From: Nitrospirales bacterium
GTDB taxonomy: Bacteria; Nitrospirota; Nitrospiria; Nitrospirales; UBA8639
DNA: 46,671 bases
NCBI GenBank assembly: GCA_009377845.1
Contig: WHTE01000011.1
Span: 1-46,671, forward strand
Direction: 5' to 3'
The first letter of the stretch is position 1; each line of letters opens with the position of its first letter. Shown one piece after another: positions 1 to 9,021 of this stretch. The notes below the pieces were generated by a model. The model saw nothing but the letters and a program-made list of their open reading frames with translations. It ran no database searches and was not told the DNA's origin. A program made the position numbers and the translations under genes.

Positions 1-1
1 A

Positions 2-169
2 ATCGGAACCACTACCATAACGCTGGATGTGGCTAACCAGGGGATTGACCAAGCGAAGCAAACCATGGAAGAAGCCATGAAATCAGGGAATGTTAAAGAC
101 ATCGTCGCCAGGTTGACCGGCACTGGGGCTCCCTCGGAAGCTCAATCCGGAGCCGGCCATAATGGGTAA
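2..169 (+). CDS. C-terminal end of an unknown protein (partial)
   Basis: An open frame enters from the left edge and ends at TAA 167-169, leaving 55 residues. The visible part is polar and probably helical (Gln-, Lys- and Glu-rich around TMEEAMKSGNVKDIVARL), then a Gly/Ser/Ala-rich tail. I recognise no domain. The stop lies 8 bp inside the following radical SAM gene (ATGGGTAA), so the two are probably translationally coupled and in one operon. The start and most of the protein are outside the window. Confidence 0.6.
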   Translation: MGTTTITLDVANQGIDQAKQTMEEAMKSGNVKDIVARLTGTGAPSEAQSGAGHNG

Positions 170-1544
170 ATCACTTCCTGTCCTCAATTCATTTCTCAAT
201 ACGTTGACTTCGTTAGGAGGCAGCGCAGTATCTCGGTTTGAATCCTTGCGTCCTGATTCCGGTGAGCCTGGAGATGGCCGAACCGTGGATGATTTTAAAC
301 CTTACCTTGTGGCTCTCAATTTAACCAAACGATGCAATCTAAAATGTGACCATTGTTATCTGGATGCCACGACAAAAATGGGTGGGGGGCACGATGAATT
401 AACGACGGAAGAGTGTTTTCGTCTCATTGATCAGATTGCCCAAGTCAATCAGGGTAGCCTCCTTGTTATTACCGGGGGAGAGCCGTTGGTGCGCCCTGAT
501 ATTCTTGATATCGCGCGTCACGCTGTCGAACAACGGTTTATGGTGGTGTTTGGCACGAACGGTATGCTGATTGATGACAAGATTGCCAAGGAAATGGTGA
601 AAATTGGCGTGATGGGCGTGGGCATTAGTATTGATTCACTGGATTCCGCAAAACACAACGCTTTTCGAGGATTACCTGGTGCATGGGAAGGGGCTTTGGC
701 TGGTATTGAAGCCTGCAAAAGAAATAGCCTGCAATTTCAAGTACATTTCAGCGCTCAGCCCATGAACTATCAGGAATTGCCAGCAGTCATTGATTGGGCA
801 CACGATCTGGGTGCTAAAGTCTTAAATGTCTTTTTCATGGTGTGTACCGGAAGGGGGGAAGAACTTACCGATATCACCCCATCACAATATGAAGAGGTTT
901 TGAGCTATCTAGTTGAGAGCCAGGATAAATATCACGACATGCTGGTTCGAGCGCGTTGTGCACCCCATTTCAAGCGCCTTGCCTATGAAAAAGACCCAAA
1001 TTCTCCCATCACCAAAGCCCAAGGGTACATGGGTGGAGGATGCCTGGCGGGGACCAACTACGCGCGTGTGACCCCCAATGGTGATCTCACGCCGTGTCCG
1101 TATATGCCCTTGTCTGCAGGAAACATCCGCGAAAACAGTTTTGTTGACCTATGGGAAAATTCAGAGATTTTCCATTCCTTTCGCTATCCTCACCTCAAGG
1201 GTAAATGCGGGGATTGTGAATACAGTGAAATTTGCGGCGGGTGTCGCGCCCGCCCCTACGTGGACCATGGGGATTGGATGGATGAGGACGAATGGTGTCT
1301 GTACACTCCAAAAGGGGGAGAGAAAATCCAAGTGGCCTTCAATGTTTCAGAAGCCACGTCCGTGGAATGGGATCAAGCAGCAGAAGAACGGCTCAGTCGT
1401 ATCCCGTACTTCCTTCGGGCCATGGTTAAAAAGGGTGTCGAGCGGCACGCCATCGAACAAGGCATTCCGGTAGTGACTATCGAATTGATGGAAGAACTTC
1501 GAAAACGTCGGTTCGGGAACGAAAAACCTGTGTTTAAGTTCTAA
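162..1544 (+). CDS. Radical SAM/SPASM protein, NirJ/AhbD-like, with C-terminal PCP_red-like domain
   Basis: This 460-residue protein should bind a [4Fe-4S] cluster and cleave S-adenosylmethionine. The radical SAM motif CNLKCDHC has cysteines 58, 62 and 65, followed by the GGEP motif (ITGGEPL). Residues about 290-380 are a SPASM-type auxiliary cluster region with many cysteines (GGGC, TPCPY, CGDCEYSEICGGC, EWC). This arrangement is typical of the NirJ/AhbC/AhbD heme-modifying enzymes and of PqqE relatives. Residues about 400-445 (VEWDQAAEERLSRIPYFLRA and following) look like the PCP_red domain found at the C-terminus of the BchB/ChlB protochlorophyllide reductase subunit, an unusual addition. 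It overlaps the preceding gene by 8 bp and the following CopD-like gene by one base (TAATG), so all three look co-translated. A role in heme or other tetrapyrrole modification is likely but the substrate cannot be read from the sequence. Confidence 0.85.
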   Translation: MGKSLPVLNSFLNTLTSLGGSAVSRFESLRPDSGEPGDGRTVDDFKPYLVALNLTKRCNLKCDHCYLDATTKMGGGHDELTTEECFRLIDQIAQVNQGSLLVITGGEPLVRPDILDIARHAVEQRFMVVFGTNGMLIDDKIAKEMVKIGVMGVGISIDSLDSAKHNAFRGLPGAWEGALAGIEACKRNSLQFQVHFSAQPMNYQELPAVIDWAHDLGAKVLNVFFMVCTGRGEELTDITPSQYEEVLSYLVESQDKYHDMLVRARCAPHFKRLAYEKDPNSPITKAQGYMGGGCLAGTNYARVTPNGDLTPCPYMPLSAGNIRENSFVDLWENSEIFHSFRYPHLKGKCGDCEYSEICGGCRARPYVDHGDWMDEDEWCLYTPKGGEKIQVAFNVSEATSVEWDQAAEERLSRIPYFLRAMVKKGVERHAIEQGIPVVTIELMEELRKRRFGNEKPVFKF

Positions 1545-2071
1545 TGGAATCCCTCATCGGAGTCCTCTCGGACCTCAACCAGATTACTCCCATCCTGGTG
1601 CATTGGCTGCATCTGCTGTCTGCCGTGGTATGGATTGGAGGGCTGGCCTTTCTTGTTATGGCTGTCACGCCAGCTCTCAAAACTACTGTCCCGAAAGAAT
1701 TCATCCGACCCATATCCGAAACCTTCTATCGGCAATATAAACGCGTGGTGGGGATTCTGTTGGTGGTTATTCTCTTCACTGGCGGCGCCAATCTTCATTA
1801 TGTGAGTCAGGGTATGATCATGCAGTCGGGGGAAAGTGTGGCTCATCACGCCAAATACCTCACCGTTTTTTTCATCAAATTGGCGTTGGTGCTAGGAGTC
1901 CTGACTATTTTTCTATACACCGTCATCTTTAAAAATGAACCCACCGGCGGTGAGACACAAGAAGAGCTGGAAGAAATGGCCGTGGAGCCGGTTCCTTTTC
2001 AGCGGGTTGCGCTGTGGATGGGGGTATTTATCATTCTTTGTGCAGCGGCAATGAAACATCTCCATGTGTAG
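1544..2071 (+). CDS. CopD-like four-helix membrane protein
   Basis: A 175-residue integral membrane protein with four hydrophobic segments (about residues 18-42, 68-88, 103-128 and 153-172). The first carries HWLHLLSAVVWIGG, matching the histidine-containing first helix of the CopD family (PF05425), whose members include copper-resistance proteins and heme-binding membrane proteins. Further histidines occur at NLHY, HHAKY and in the C-terminal MKHLHV. The start ATG overlaps the stop of the radical SAM gene (TAATG), which strongly suggests coupled translation. From this context I infer a role in heme or metal handling next to the radical SAM enzyme rather than classical copper resistance, since no other cop gene is present. 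Confidence 0.75.
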   Translation: MESLIGVLSDLNQITPILVHWLHLLSAVVWIGGLAFLVMAVTPALKTTVPKEFIRPISETFYRQYKRVVGILLVVILFTGGANLHYVSQGMIMQSGESVAHHAKYLTVFFIKLALVLGVLTIFLYTVIFKNEPTGGETQEELEEMAVEPVPFQRVALWMGVFIILCAAAMKHLHV

Positions 2072-2342
2072 CACCCCGTTACCTCAGTGATTACTGCTGG
2101 GCGTAGTTTCCTCTCGATTTCCTCTTCAGTAAACAGTGGATAATATAGCTAGTGATTAAATTTTATTGCCCTGTCCGAGAGGACGCAGAGCTGTGCGTGG
2201 GATTTGACTAAGCGGCTCTAGCCGGTATATCACTGAACAGATTTTACCAATCCTCCGTCCCTGTTGAATCTGGTAAACTACTTCACAGATAGAAACAAGT
2301 TCTTTTCTTACGCCGTTTATCCATTAAGGATTTCGTTGCTCA

Positions 2343-3746
<1,404 letters not shown>

Positions 3747-3846
3747 AGAAATTCGTTTATTCGTCAGAGACTCTGATTGAAACAGCATGAGTCAGAGGAG
3801 AAGTGGGTTTTTGAAGTACCGCCATTAATGCAGTACAATTTGAAAT

Positions 3847-4257
3847 ATGAATCGTCTCTGTATGGGAATCCTGAGCCTTGGTAGCTGCCTGGTCTTCTAT
3901 GGCTTGGCCTATTCCAACAACGAGGCCCGGGAAATCGCTTCTCAACCGGATATTGAGCAGGGACGAGACATCTACCGGATTCATTGCCAGGAATGTCATG
4001 GAGCGGAAGGTCGGGGTGATGGTCCACGAGCGCCTATGCTGGCTCCCCGTCCAGGAAATTTAGTGTCGGCCGCCACCTCCACGAAAACGGATGAAGAACT
4101 CCTCGACATTCTTGCCGGTGGGGTTCCCCGAACCGCCATGCGTGGTTGGAGTGATCAGTTGTCGAGTGATGAACGACGCAATGTGCTTGCCTACGTCCGG
4201 TCCCTCGTGCACTTTCAAGAACCTCCTTCCACCCCGCTTCCACCTCCCGAGCCGTAG
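3847..4257 (+). CDS. Exported monoheme class I cytochrome c
   Basis: A 136-residue protein with an N-terminal signal peptide (hydrophobic 5-22, probable cleavage near AYS/NNEA) and one heme-binding motif CQECH at 47-51. Met98 in PRTAMRGW is the likely second axial ligand, in the usual position for small class I cytochromes. The GAEGRGDGPRAP segment after the heme motif is typical of cytochromes that serve as periplasmic electron carriers or domains of oxidase complexes. The C-terminal PLPPPEP tail ends at a TAG that is the first three bases of the adjacent palindromic element, so the natural C-terminus may have been changed by that insertion. The partner redox enzyme is not in the window. Confidence 0.88.
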   Translation: MNRLCMGILSLGSCLVFYGLAYSNNEAREIASQPDIEQGRDIYRIHCQECHGAEGRGDGPRAPMLAPRPGNLVSAATSTKTDEELLDILAGGVPRTAMRGWSDQLSSDERRNVLAYVRSLVHFQEPPSTPLPPPEP

Positions 4258-4421
4258 GAGCCTGTCGCGCGTAGGAAGAATCGGCTGCAAACGTGTCTAA
4301 GCCGTCCATATTTCGCCGCTTTCTTGGACCATAGTCCCACTATGGGCCGGCGAAATCGTCACAATCTGGCCTCGCTCAGCCGCTTTTTCGCTCTCGATTC
4401 CCCAAGTCCGACAGGCTCCTA
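4255..4421. repeat. 167-bp palindromic MITE-like element between convergent genes
   Basis: Perfect 13-bp terminal inverted repeats TAGGAGCCTGTCG (4255-4267) and its complement (4409-4421) bound the element. Inside lie nested complementary arms: GAATCGGCTG (4278-4287) against CAGCCG (4377-4382) and CGATTC (4395-4400), TTTCGCCG (4311-4318) against CGGCGAAA (4348-4355), and a central hairpin CCATAGT-CCC-ACTATGG (4329-4345). The whole could fold into one long imperfect hairpin in DNA or RNA. It has no coding capacity. Its outermost three bases on each side are the TAG stop codons of the two convergent flanking genes. A non-autonomous transposable element or REP-like repeat is the likely nature. 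It may also work as a bidirectional terminator. No second copy was seen in this window. Confidence 0.75.
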
Positions 4422-5822
4422 GTCTTTTTTCGGCTTTACGCGGGTCTTGGATTGAGCCGGTGGCATCCGACTCAAGCTGTCGAAGTAGTGGACGAAGGCC
4501 TCTATACCGCCTGAGGCCTGCCCCCAATCGAAATATTCATTGGGTGCGTGGTACCCATGTTCAGGCAGACTGAGGCCCATAAACAGAATCGGGACCTTCC
4601 ATGCGCGTTGTAACACCGCAACGGCCCCGATAGATCCGCCTTCCCGTACAAACACCGGTCGACGTCCAAAGCCTTGTTTCACCGCATCTTGCAGCGCCTC
4701 CGCATAGGGGCCTTCGGAGATCCCCTGATAGGGTTCCAGTTCTCCCTCATTGAGCACCTCAATATCGGGGTTGCGTGCACGAAGGTGTTTTTTCAGGAGA
4801 CGGAAAATTTTTTGGGGATGTTGATTGGGAACCAACCGCATGCTGACCTTAAGTTCACCCCAGGCGGGCACAATGGTTTTGACTCCTGGTCCCATATGCC
4901 CGCCGGTTAACCCATGCACTTCAAAGGTGGGCGAGGCCCAGATCCGTTTGAGTAAATCTTTCGGATCGGACGTTCGGAGCGATCGCAGTTGATAGGCTTC
5001 TTTAAAGAGGCGAACCTGAAATCCTGAAGCCACAAAATCTTTCATTTCGGTACGGGTCGGCGGCACTACATCATCGTAGAATCCTGGTATTTTCACCCGG
5101 CCGGTTTTCGCGTCCAGGCAGGAGTAAGCGGCCTCACACAATTCGGCTAAGGGGTTGCGCGCCCCTCCGCCCGTGAGTCCTGAATGAATGTCGGTTTCTC
5201 CTGTTCGAAGTACTAACCGGGCGGCTAACAACCCGCGAAGGCCACAGGAGAGAGCCGGGCGATTCTTTGCCACCCAAATCGTGTCGGATACCAGCACCGA
5301 ATCGGAGGGGGGGACGGTTTTTCGGTTCTGGAGCACCTCGAAAAAGTGAGGACTACCAATTTCTTCTTCCAATTCCCAGAGGACCCGAATGTTGAGGGGA
5401 ATGCCGGCTTCTCTCGCAAATCTGGCAGCAAAGAGGGCGGTTAACGCGGGTCCTTTATCGTCCGTCGCTCCACGGCCACAGTACCGTTCGCCATCTTTAT
5501 GAAAAGCAAAGGGAGGCTGACGCCATTCCGGTTCCTTAGCGGGTTGGACGTCCAGATGATTGTAAATGGTGAGGCTGGGGTGCTGTCGGCCGGCGACCCA
5601 CTCCCCGGAAATGCTGGGATATCCGCTGGTCTTCACAATGGAGGCCCTGGCTCCGAATTGTTCCAGGTACTGAACCGCCAATTGTGCCATCCGGTGCATA
5701 TCGGGAGCGTGAGCAGGGTCTGAACTCACTGATGGCACTTCCACCATCTGCCCCAACAGGTCTTCAAAGGTGGCGCGGTGATCGTGAATATAGGTGCGTA
5801 ATTGGGGATCAGCGTAACTCAT
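4419..5822 (-). CDS. M20 family metallopeptidase (dipeptidase/ArgE-DapE-like)
   Basis: A 467-residue cytosolic zinc peptidase of the M20 family, which includes dipeptidases, ArgE, DapE and CPG2. Metal-binding and catalytic motifs are visible: NHLDVQP (His89, Asp91), GRGATDDKG (Asp121/122) and ELEEEIG (about 150-156), with a dimerisation region in the middle (HSGLTGGGARNPL) and a late HMGPGVK/PEHGYHAPNE region holding the last histidine ligand. The overall pattern, with the long linker and dimerisation domain, resembles the general dipeptidase subgroup rather than DapE. Substrate cannot be told. The TAG stop is part of the terminal repeat of the neighbouring palindromic element, so the last residues (VKPKKD) may be insertion-derived. 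The next gene upstream on this strand, the M50 protease, ends 114 bp away. Confidence 0.9.
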   Translation of the reverse strand: MSYADPQLRTYIHDHRATFEDLLGQMVEVPSVSSDPAHAPDMHRMAQLAVQYLEQFGARASIVKTSGYPSISGEWVAGRQHPSLTIYNHLDVQPAKEPEWRQPPFAFHKDGERYCGRGATDDKGPALTALFAARFAREAGIPLNIRVLWELEEEIGSPHFFEVLQNRKTVPPSDSVLVSDTIWVAKNRPALSCGLRGLLAARLVLRTGETDIHSGLTGGGARNPLAELCEAAYSCLDAKTGRVKIPGFYDDVVPPTRTEMKDFVASGFQVRLFKEAYQLRSLRTSDPKDLLKRIWASPTFEVHGLTGGHMGPGVKTIVPAWGELKVSMRLVPNQHPQKIFRLLKKHLRARNPDIEVLNEGELEPYQGISEGPYAEALQDAVKQGFGRRPVFVREGGSIGAVAVLQRAWKVPILFMGLSLPEHGYHAPNEYFDWGQASGGIEAFVHYFDSLSRMPPAQSKTRVKPKKD

Positions 5823-5936
5823 GACATGACAGTTCCTTTTCGTGAGTGGGATCCGATAACCGGCAAAGGGTCGATAGTGGGGAACAGGGTGTGTATCCCG
5901 TGAACAACAAGCAAACGGGCAAGCCTAGCATGCCGT

Positions 5937-7076
5937 TCATCCAACGGAAAATGGCACCGGGGCAAAGGTCACAATAAAAATGGCCAAGGCAGCCCAGGCG
6001 ACCCATCGACGGCGTCCTCCCAACACCGTGTGCGGGTCGATCACAGGTGGATGGGCAATACCGACAAGGCCAGCTAGAGCGACCCAGAGAATCCACCCGG
6101 GCCAACCCGTGAGACCCAGATAAATAAGGACGGGAATGGTGCACAAGGCGAGTGAGCGTTGCCGACGGCCTAATATCGCAAAGGCCACATGGCCGCCATC
6201 CAATTGCCCCAAGGGCAATAAATTAATAGCGGTGACGAAAAATCCGAACCAGGCGGCGAAGGCAATCGGATGGAGCACAATATCGTGCGTGGGGGGAATC
6301 GGACCAAACATCATCCAGGCAAAAAATTGCAGAAGGAGGGGTTCGCCCAACTGTAGGCCATAGGTTTGTGATCGTGAGACGACATGAGAGAGGGAGAGTC
6401 CAACAATAATGGCCACGACCGCAGCCACAAATCCGGCAATGGGACCGGCGACGCCGATATCAAAGAGCGCGCGACGATTCATGATTGCCGATCGCATGCG
6501 AATCACCGCCCCGAAGGTGCCGATAAAGTGTGGAGGCCCAGGGATGAAAAGGGGAAATGAAGCCGGCACGCGATGGATGCGGGAGAGCGCGTAATGTCCG
6601 AATTCATGGGTGACGAGGATTCCTAACAGCGTGGCGGCAAAGGGAATTCCATTGACTAATGAGCCAGGGTACCGAATCAAAAAATCCCAGGCTCCATTGA
6701 CCGGTTTCGTATTGACTTGAAACGCTCCCGCCCAGAGTGTGGTGAACACTGTGAGCCCAAAGAGCAGAATGGGAAGGCCCCACTGGGAAAATGTGCTTGG
6801 GGGCTGGGGTTCTTGATAAACATTCTCCTTCTCGTCTCCCTCCTCCTCGGGAGGAAGGATGGACAGCCGGTCCTCTCGATGAGGATTGGTGATCATACGT
6901 TCGCGAACAAATTCTTCCTTTGAGAATGGAGTGAGAAGAGAGGAGGGAGGGGCGTGGTCAGCAGAAGTTGATAGAGGAGGATCGGGCGACTGATGGTCAG
7001 ACGGCAAATCCGGCAGTTGCTCATCAGGAAAAGGACGCCGCTCGTGAGGTGAGGGATTCATGCGTGGTTCTTTCAA
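5937..7076 (-). CDS. Site-2-protease-like M50 membrane metalloprotease
   Basis: A 379-residue intramembrane zinc protease of family M50. HEFGH (157-161) provides two zinc ligands and the catalytic Glu, and QLDGGH (291-296) provides the third ligand, Asp293. The first ~95 residues are polar, proline-rich and probably cytosolic; the rest has about seven hydrophobic helices. The motif order and the long linker between HExxH and LDGGH resemble the EGY/S2P-like group found in cyanobacteria, plants and several bacteria rather than RseP, since no PDZ domain is visible. Substrates are unknown. It is on the same strand as the HTH-MBL gene, 31 bp downstream of it, so they may be co-transcribed. Met1 and Met6 are both possible starts. 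Confidence 0.88.
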   Translation of the reverse strand: MKEPRMNPSPHERRPFPDEQLPDLPSDHQSPDPPLSTSADHAPPSSLLTPFSKEEFVRERMITNPHREDRLSILPPEEEGDEKENVYQEPQPPSTFSQWGLPILLFGLTVFTTLWAGAFQVNTKPVNGAWDFLIRYPGSLVNGIPFAATLLGILVTHEFGHYALSRIHRVPASFPLFIPGPPHFIGTFGAVIRMRSAIMNRRALFDIGVAGPIAGFVAAVVAIIVGLSLSHVVSRSQTYGLQLGEPLLLQFFAWMMFGPIPPTHDIVLHPIAFAAWFGFFVTAINLLPLGQLDGGHVAFAILGRRQRSLALCTIPVLIYLGLTGWPGWILWVALAGLVGIAHPPVIDPHTVLGGRRRWVAWAALAIFIVTFAPVPFSVG

Positions 7077-7107
7077 GGCTTACCGGGCAATGCTCAGGGA
7101 TCTCTCC

Positions 7108-7959
7108 TTATCCAAATGGATTGTGCGCCTGTTCCTCGGACACTGTTGTGGAAGGCCCATGCCCGGGGAACAAGACGGTCTCCTTCGGTAACCGTAATAC
7201 AGTTTGGCGAACGGATTGTAAGTGCTGGGGATACAGGGAAAAAGGATTGGAGCGACCTACCGACCCCGCAAAGAGGGTATCCCCCACAAAGCACAGTGCC
7301 TGGCCTTTGAGAGATAACAAATAGCAAAAGCCTCCCGGTGTATGGCCCGGTGTGGCCAAACATTCAACCGTCAGCTCTCCCAAGGCAATCATCTGGCGGT
7401 CGGTCGGGATTTTGATGGAAGCGTCCGATGGTTTCCACGGGAGCAGGTCAAAGTCGCCGTTTCCCAGATAGACGGGTACCGGCCATTGGGCCAAAATCTC
7501 TTCGAGACCTCCCGCATGATCGACATGCCCATGGGTGAGACAGACGCCGATCAAGGTTAATTTGCGTTGTTTGATACTCGTCAGCATCTGGTTGGCATTA
7601 TACCCCGTATCAATCATGAGCACCTGCCTGGTGGCTGGATCAGTCAACAGATAACCCTTGACTTCATATCCGCCGATATCCCCTTTGATGGTCTGGACCA
7701 GTTCGTGTTCAGTCGTCCACTCATGTTGAAGCTGAGGCAGCCATCCGTCCAGTGTCAGACTCACCAGTGGGCCAACGCGCAGGTGTAAGGCCTGGCTGAT
7801 CCCTTGTATTTCGCCTTTGGTCGGAAGCCGGTGGCCTTTCTCAAGGTGTTCCACGTCGGTCTGCTCGACTTTCGCCAATTCCGCCAGGGTTTCAATTCCT
7901 AGCCCTTGTCCAAAGCGAGCCTTTTTCATGATATCGCAAAATTCGTCTTCTAAACTCAT
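7108..7959 (-). CDS. XRE-type HTH domain fused to metallo-beta-lactamase-fold hydrolase
   Basis: A 283-residue two-part protein. Residues about 8-68 look like a Cro/CI-type helix-turn-helix (GIETLAELAKVEQTDVEHLE, then a second helix pair). Residues about 75-283 are a glyoxalase II-like metallo-beta-lactamase fold with the full metal-binding set: HGHVDH (His143, His145, Asp147, His148), His206 in TPGHTPGG, Asp227 in VGDTLFAG and His267 in PGHG. Such enzymes hydrolyse thioesters or similar substrates using two zinc or iron ions. The combination suggests either a DNA-binding enzyme sensing a metabolite or an HTH module that has become a structural or dimerisation domain. No DNA target can be inferred. 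It lies first in a minus-strand group with the M50 protease and the M20 peptidase. Confidence 0.85.
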   Translation of the reverse strand: MSLEDEFCDIMKKARFGQGLGIETLAELAKVEQTDVEHLEKGHRLPTKGEIQGISQALHLRVGPLVSLTLDGWLPQLQHEWTTEHELVQTIKGDIGGYEVKGYLLTDPATRQVLMIDTGYNANQMLTSIKQRKLTLIGVCLTHGHVDHAGGLEEILAQWPVPVYLGNGDFDLLPWKPSDASIKIPTDRQMIALGELTVECLATPGHTPGGFCYLLSLKGQALCFVGDTLFAGSVGRSNPFSLYPQHLQSVRQTVLRLPKETVLFPGHGPSTTVSEEQAHNPFG

Positions 7960-8452
7960 CGGACACCCAAATTCGAGTAGGCATTAAGGTTCGGAAAACT
8001 CTTTTTTCTGCTTACTTCTTCATCTAAGCAAAAAAAAGGGGTCAGAGGGAAGGGCTAATTGCAAGGTTTTAGCCCTCTAGACAAGTGAAGCTACAACCAC
8101 CAACATGTTATAGCTGAAGGTCGTGAGTAAGCAAACACATCTTCTGGAAGAACAACGGAAATGGCGCGGGTGGAAGTCTGAATTACATGCACAAAAGCGG
8201 TTAATGCCAAAAATCAGGGACACTGACCTCATCATTAACATTAAAATATGCAAAGTAACCGACTGCTTAGAAAGAATAGTTCCGTAGACTTTTTATCCTC
8301 CAACCTCTCTCTCAGGATAAGCATGATATTTGCTGCTTGCCATACGACCTGATCAAGCTGTGTGTCACTCCCTCTCTACACGCGGAATATGTTGTTCAGA
8401 AAAAAGTCAAAATGGTGGAAGATTCCATTTATCAGGGGAAAAGGGAAAAATT
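7960..8452. other. Intergenic region without a convincing gene
   Basis: About 490 bp between two divergent genes, visibly more AT-rich than its surroundings. It must hold the promoters of the minus-strand HTH-MBL gene and the plus-strand lipoprotein, but I see no near-consensus pair. A 54-codon frame starting with GTG at 8123 and ending at TAG 8287 is present; it has no recognisable domain, no proper ribosome site and is probably chance. A longer in-frame extension of the lipoprotein gene upstream to about 8330 lacks a ribosome site and is not supported. Confidence 0.4.
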
Positions 8453-8920
8453 ATGAAAAATTCCAATGGGACCGGAACGTTTGTATGTTTGTTACTGACC
8501 TGTTCAGGATGCTCTGTGGCCATGGCCTTAAGTGGAAATCCCCAACCGAATTTTGATGCATTTGATGTGGGGTCAATACGCAAGCAGGTGGAAATTCAGT
8601 TGGGTAAACCTGTCACAAGTGAAATGTTGCCGGATGGAAATACCAAAGATACCTACCAATTTGAAATGGGGAATTCTCCCAATGGTCATCGGGCAGCGAT
8701 GAATTTTTATATTGATTTGGCAACTTTTGGAATTTGGGAACTTCCTGGAACGATCATTGAAGCGATGATGGGGGATGACCAAAAGACTTCTGTGATTTAT
8801 GACAAAAACGATCGAGTCGTAAGCATTGAAGGATACCGGCCTCCAGAACCCACGGGAACGTTAAAGGAATCCATTGAGGCTCATGAAGAAAAAAAAGAGA
8901 GGTCCTCTCGCAAAGAATGA
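8453..8920 (+). CDS. Putative lipoprotein, SmpA/OmlA-like
   Basis: A 155-residue exported protein. I chose the ATG at 8453 because AAGGGA lies 5 nt upstream and it begins a signal peptide (MKNSNGTGTFVCLLLTCSGC) ending in a lipobox-like CSGC. An upstream in-frame extension of 41 codons has no signal character. The mature part (VGSIRKQVEIQLGKP, then TYQFEMGN and VIYDKNDRVVSIEGY) resembles the small BamE/SmpA/OmlA-like fold in which a G-K-P turn is followed by strands and a final D-x-x-x-x-V strand. The C-terminus is highly charged (EEKKERSSRKE). Function is unknown; an outer-membrane-attached periplasmic role is inferred. Confidence 0.65.
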   Translation: MKNSNGTGTFVCLLLTCSGCSVAMALSGNPQPNFDAFDVGSIRKQVEIQLGKPVTSEMLPDGNTKDTYQFEMGNSPNGHRAAMNFYIDLATFGIWELPGTIIEAMMGDDQKTSVIYDKNDRVVSIEGYRPPEPTGTLKESIEAHEEKKERSSRKE

Positions 8921-9021
8921 CCCAGTCGGAGATAAGGAAAGAATTCGTCAAATGTTACAGATCGAGGAGGAGAACAGGCCCATTGTTTACGAAATAATTT
9001 GAATCTAAATGGTTACCTAGA

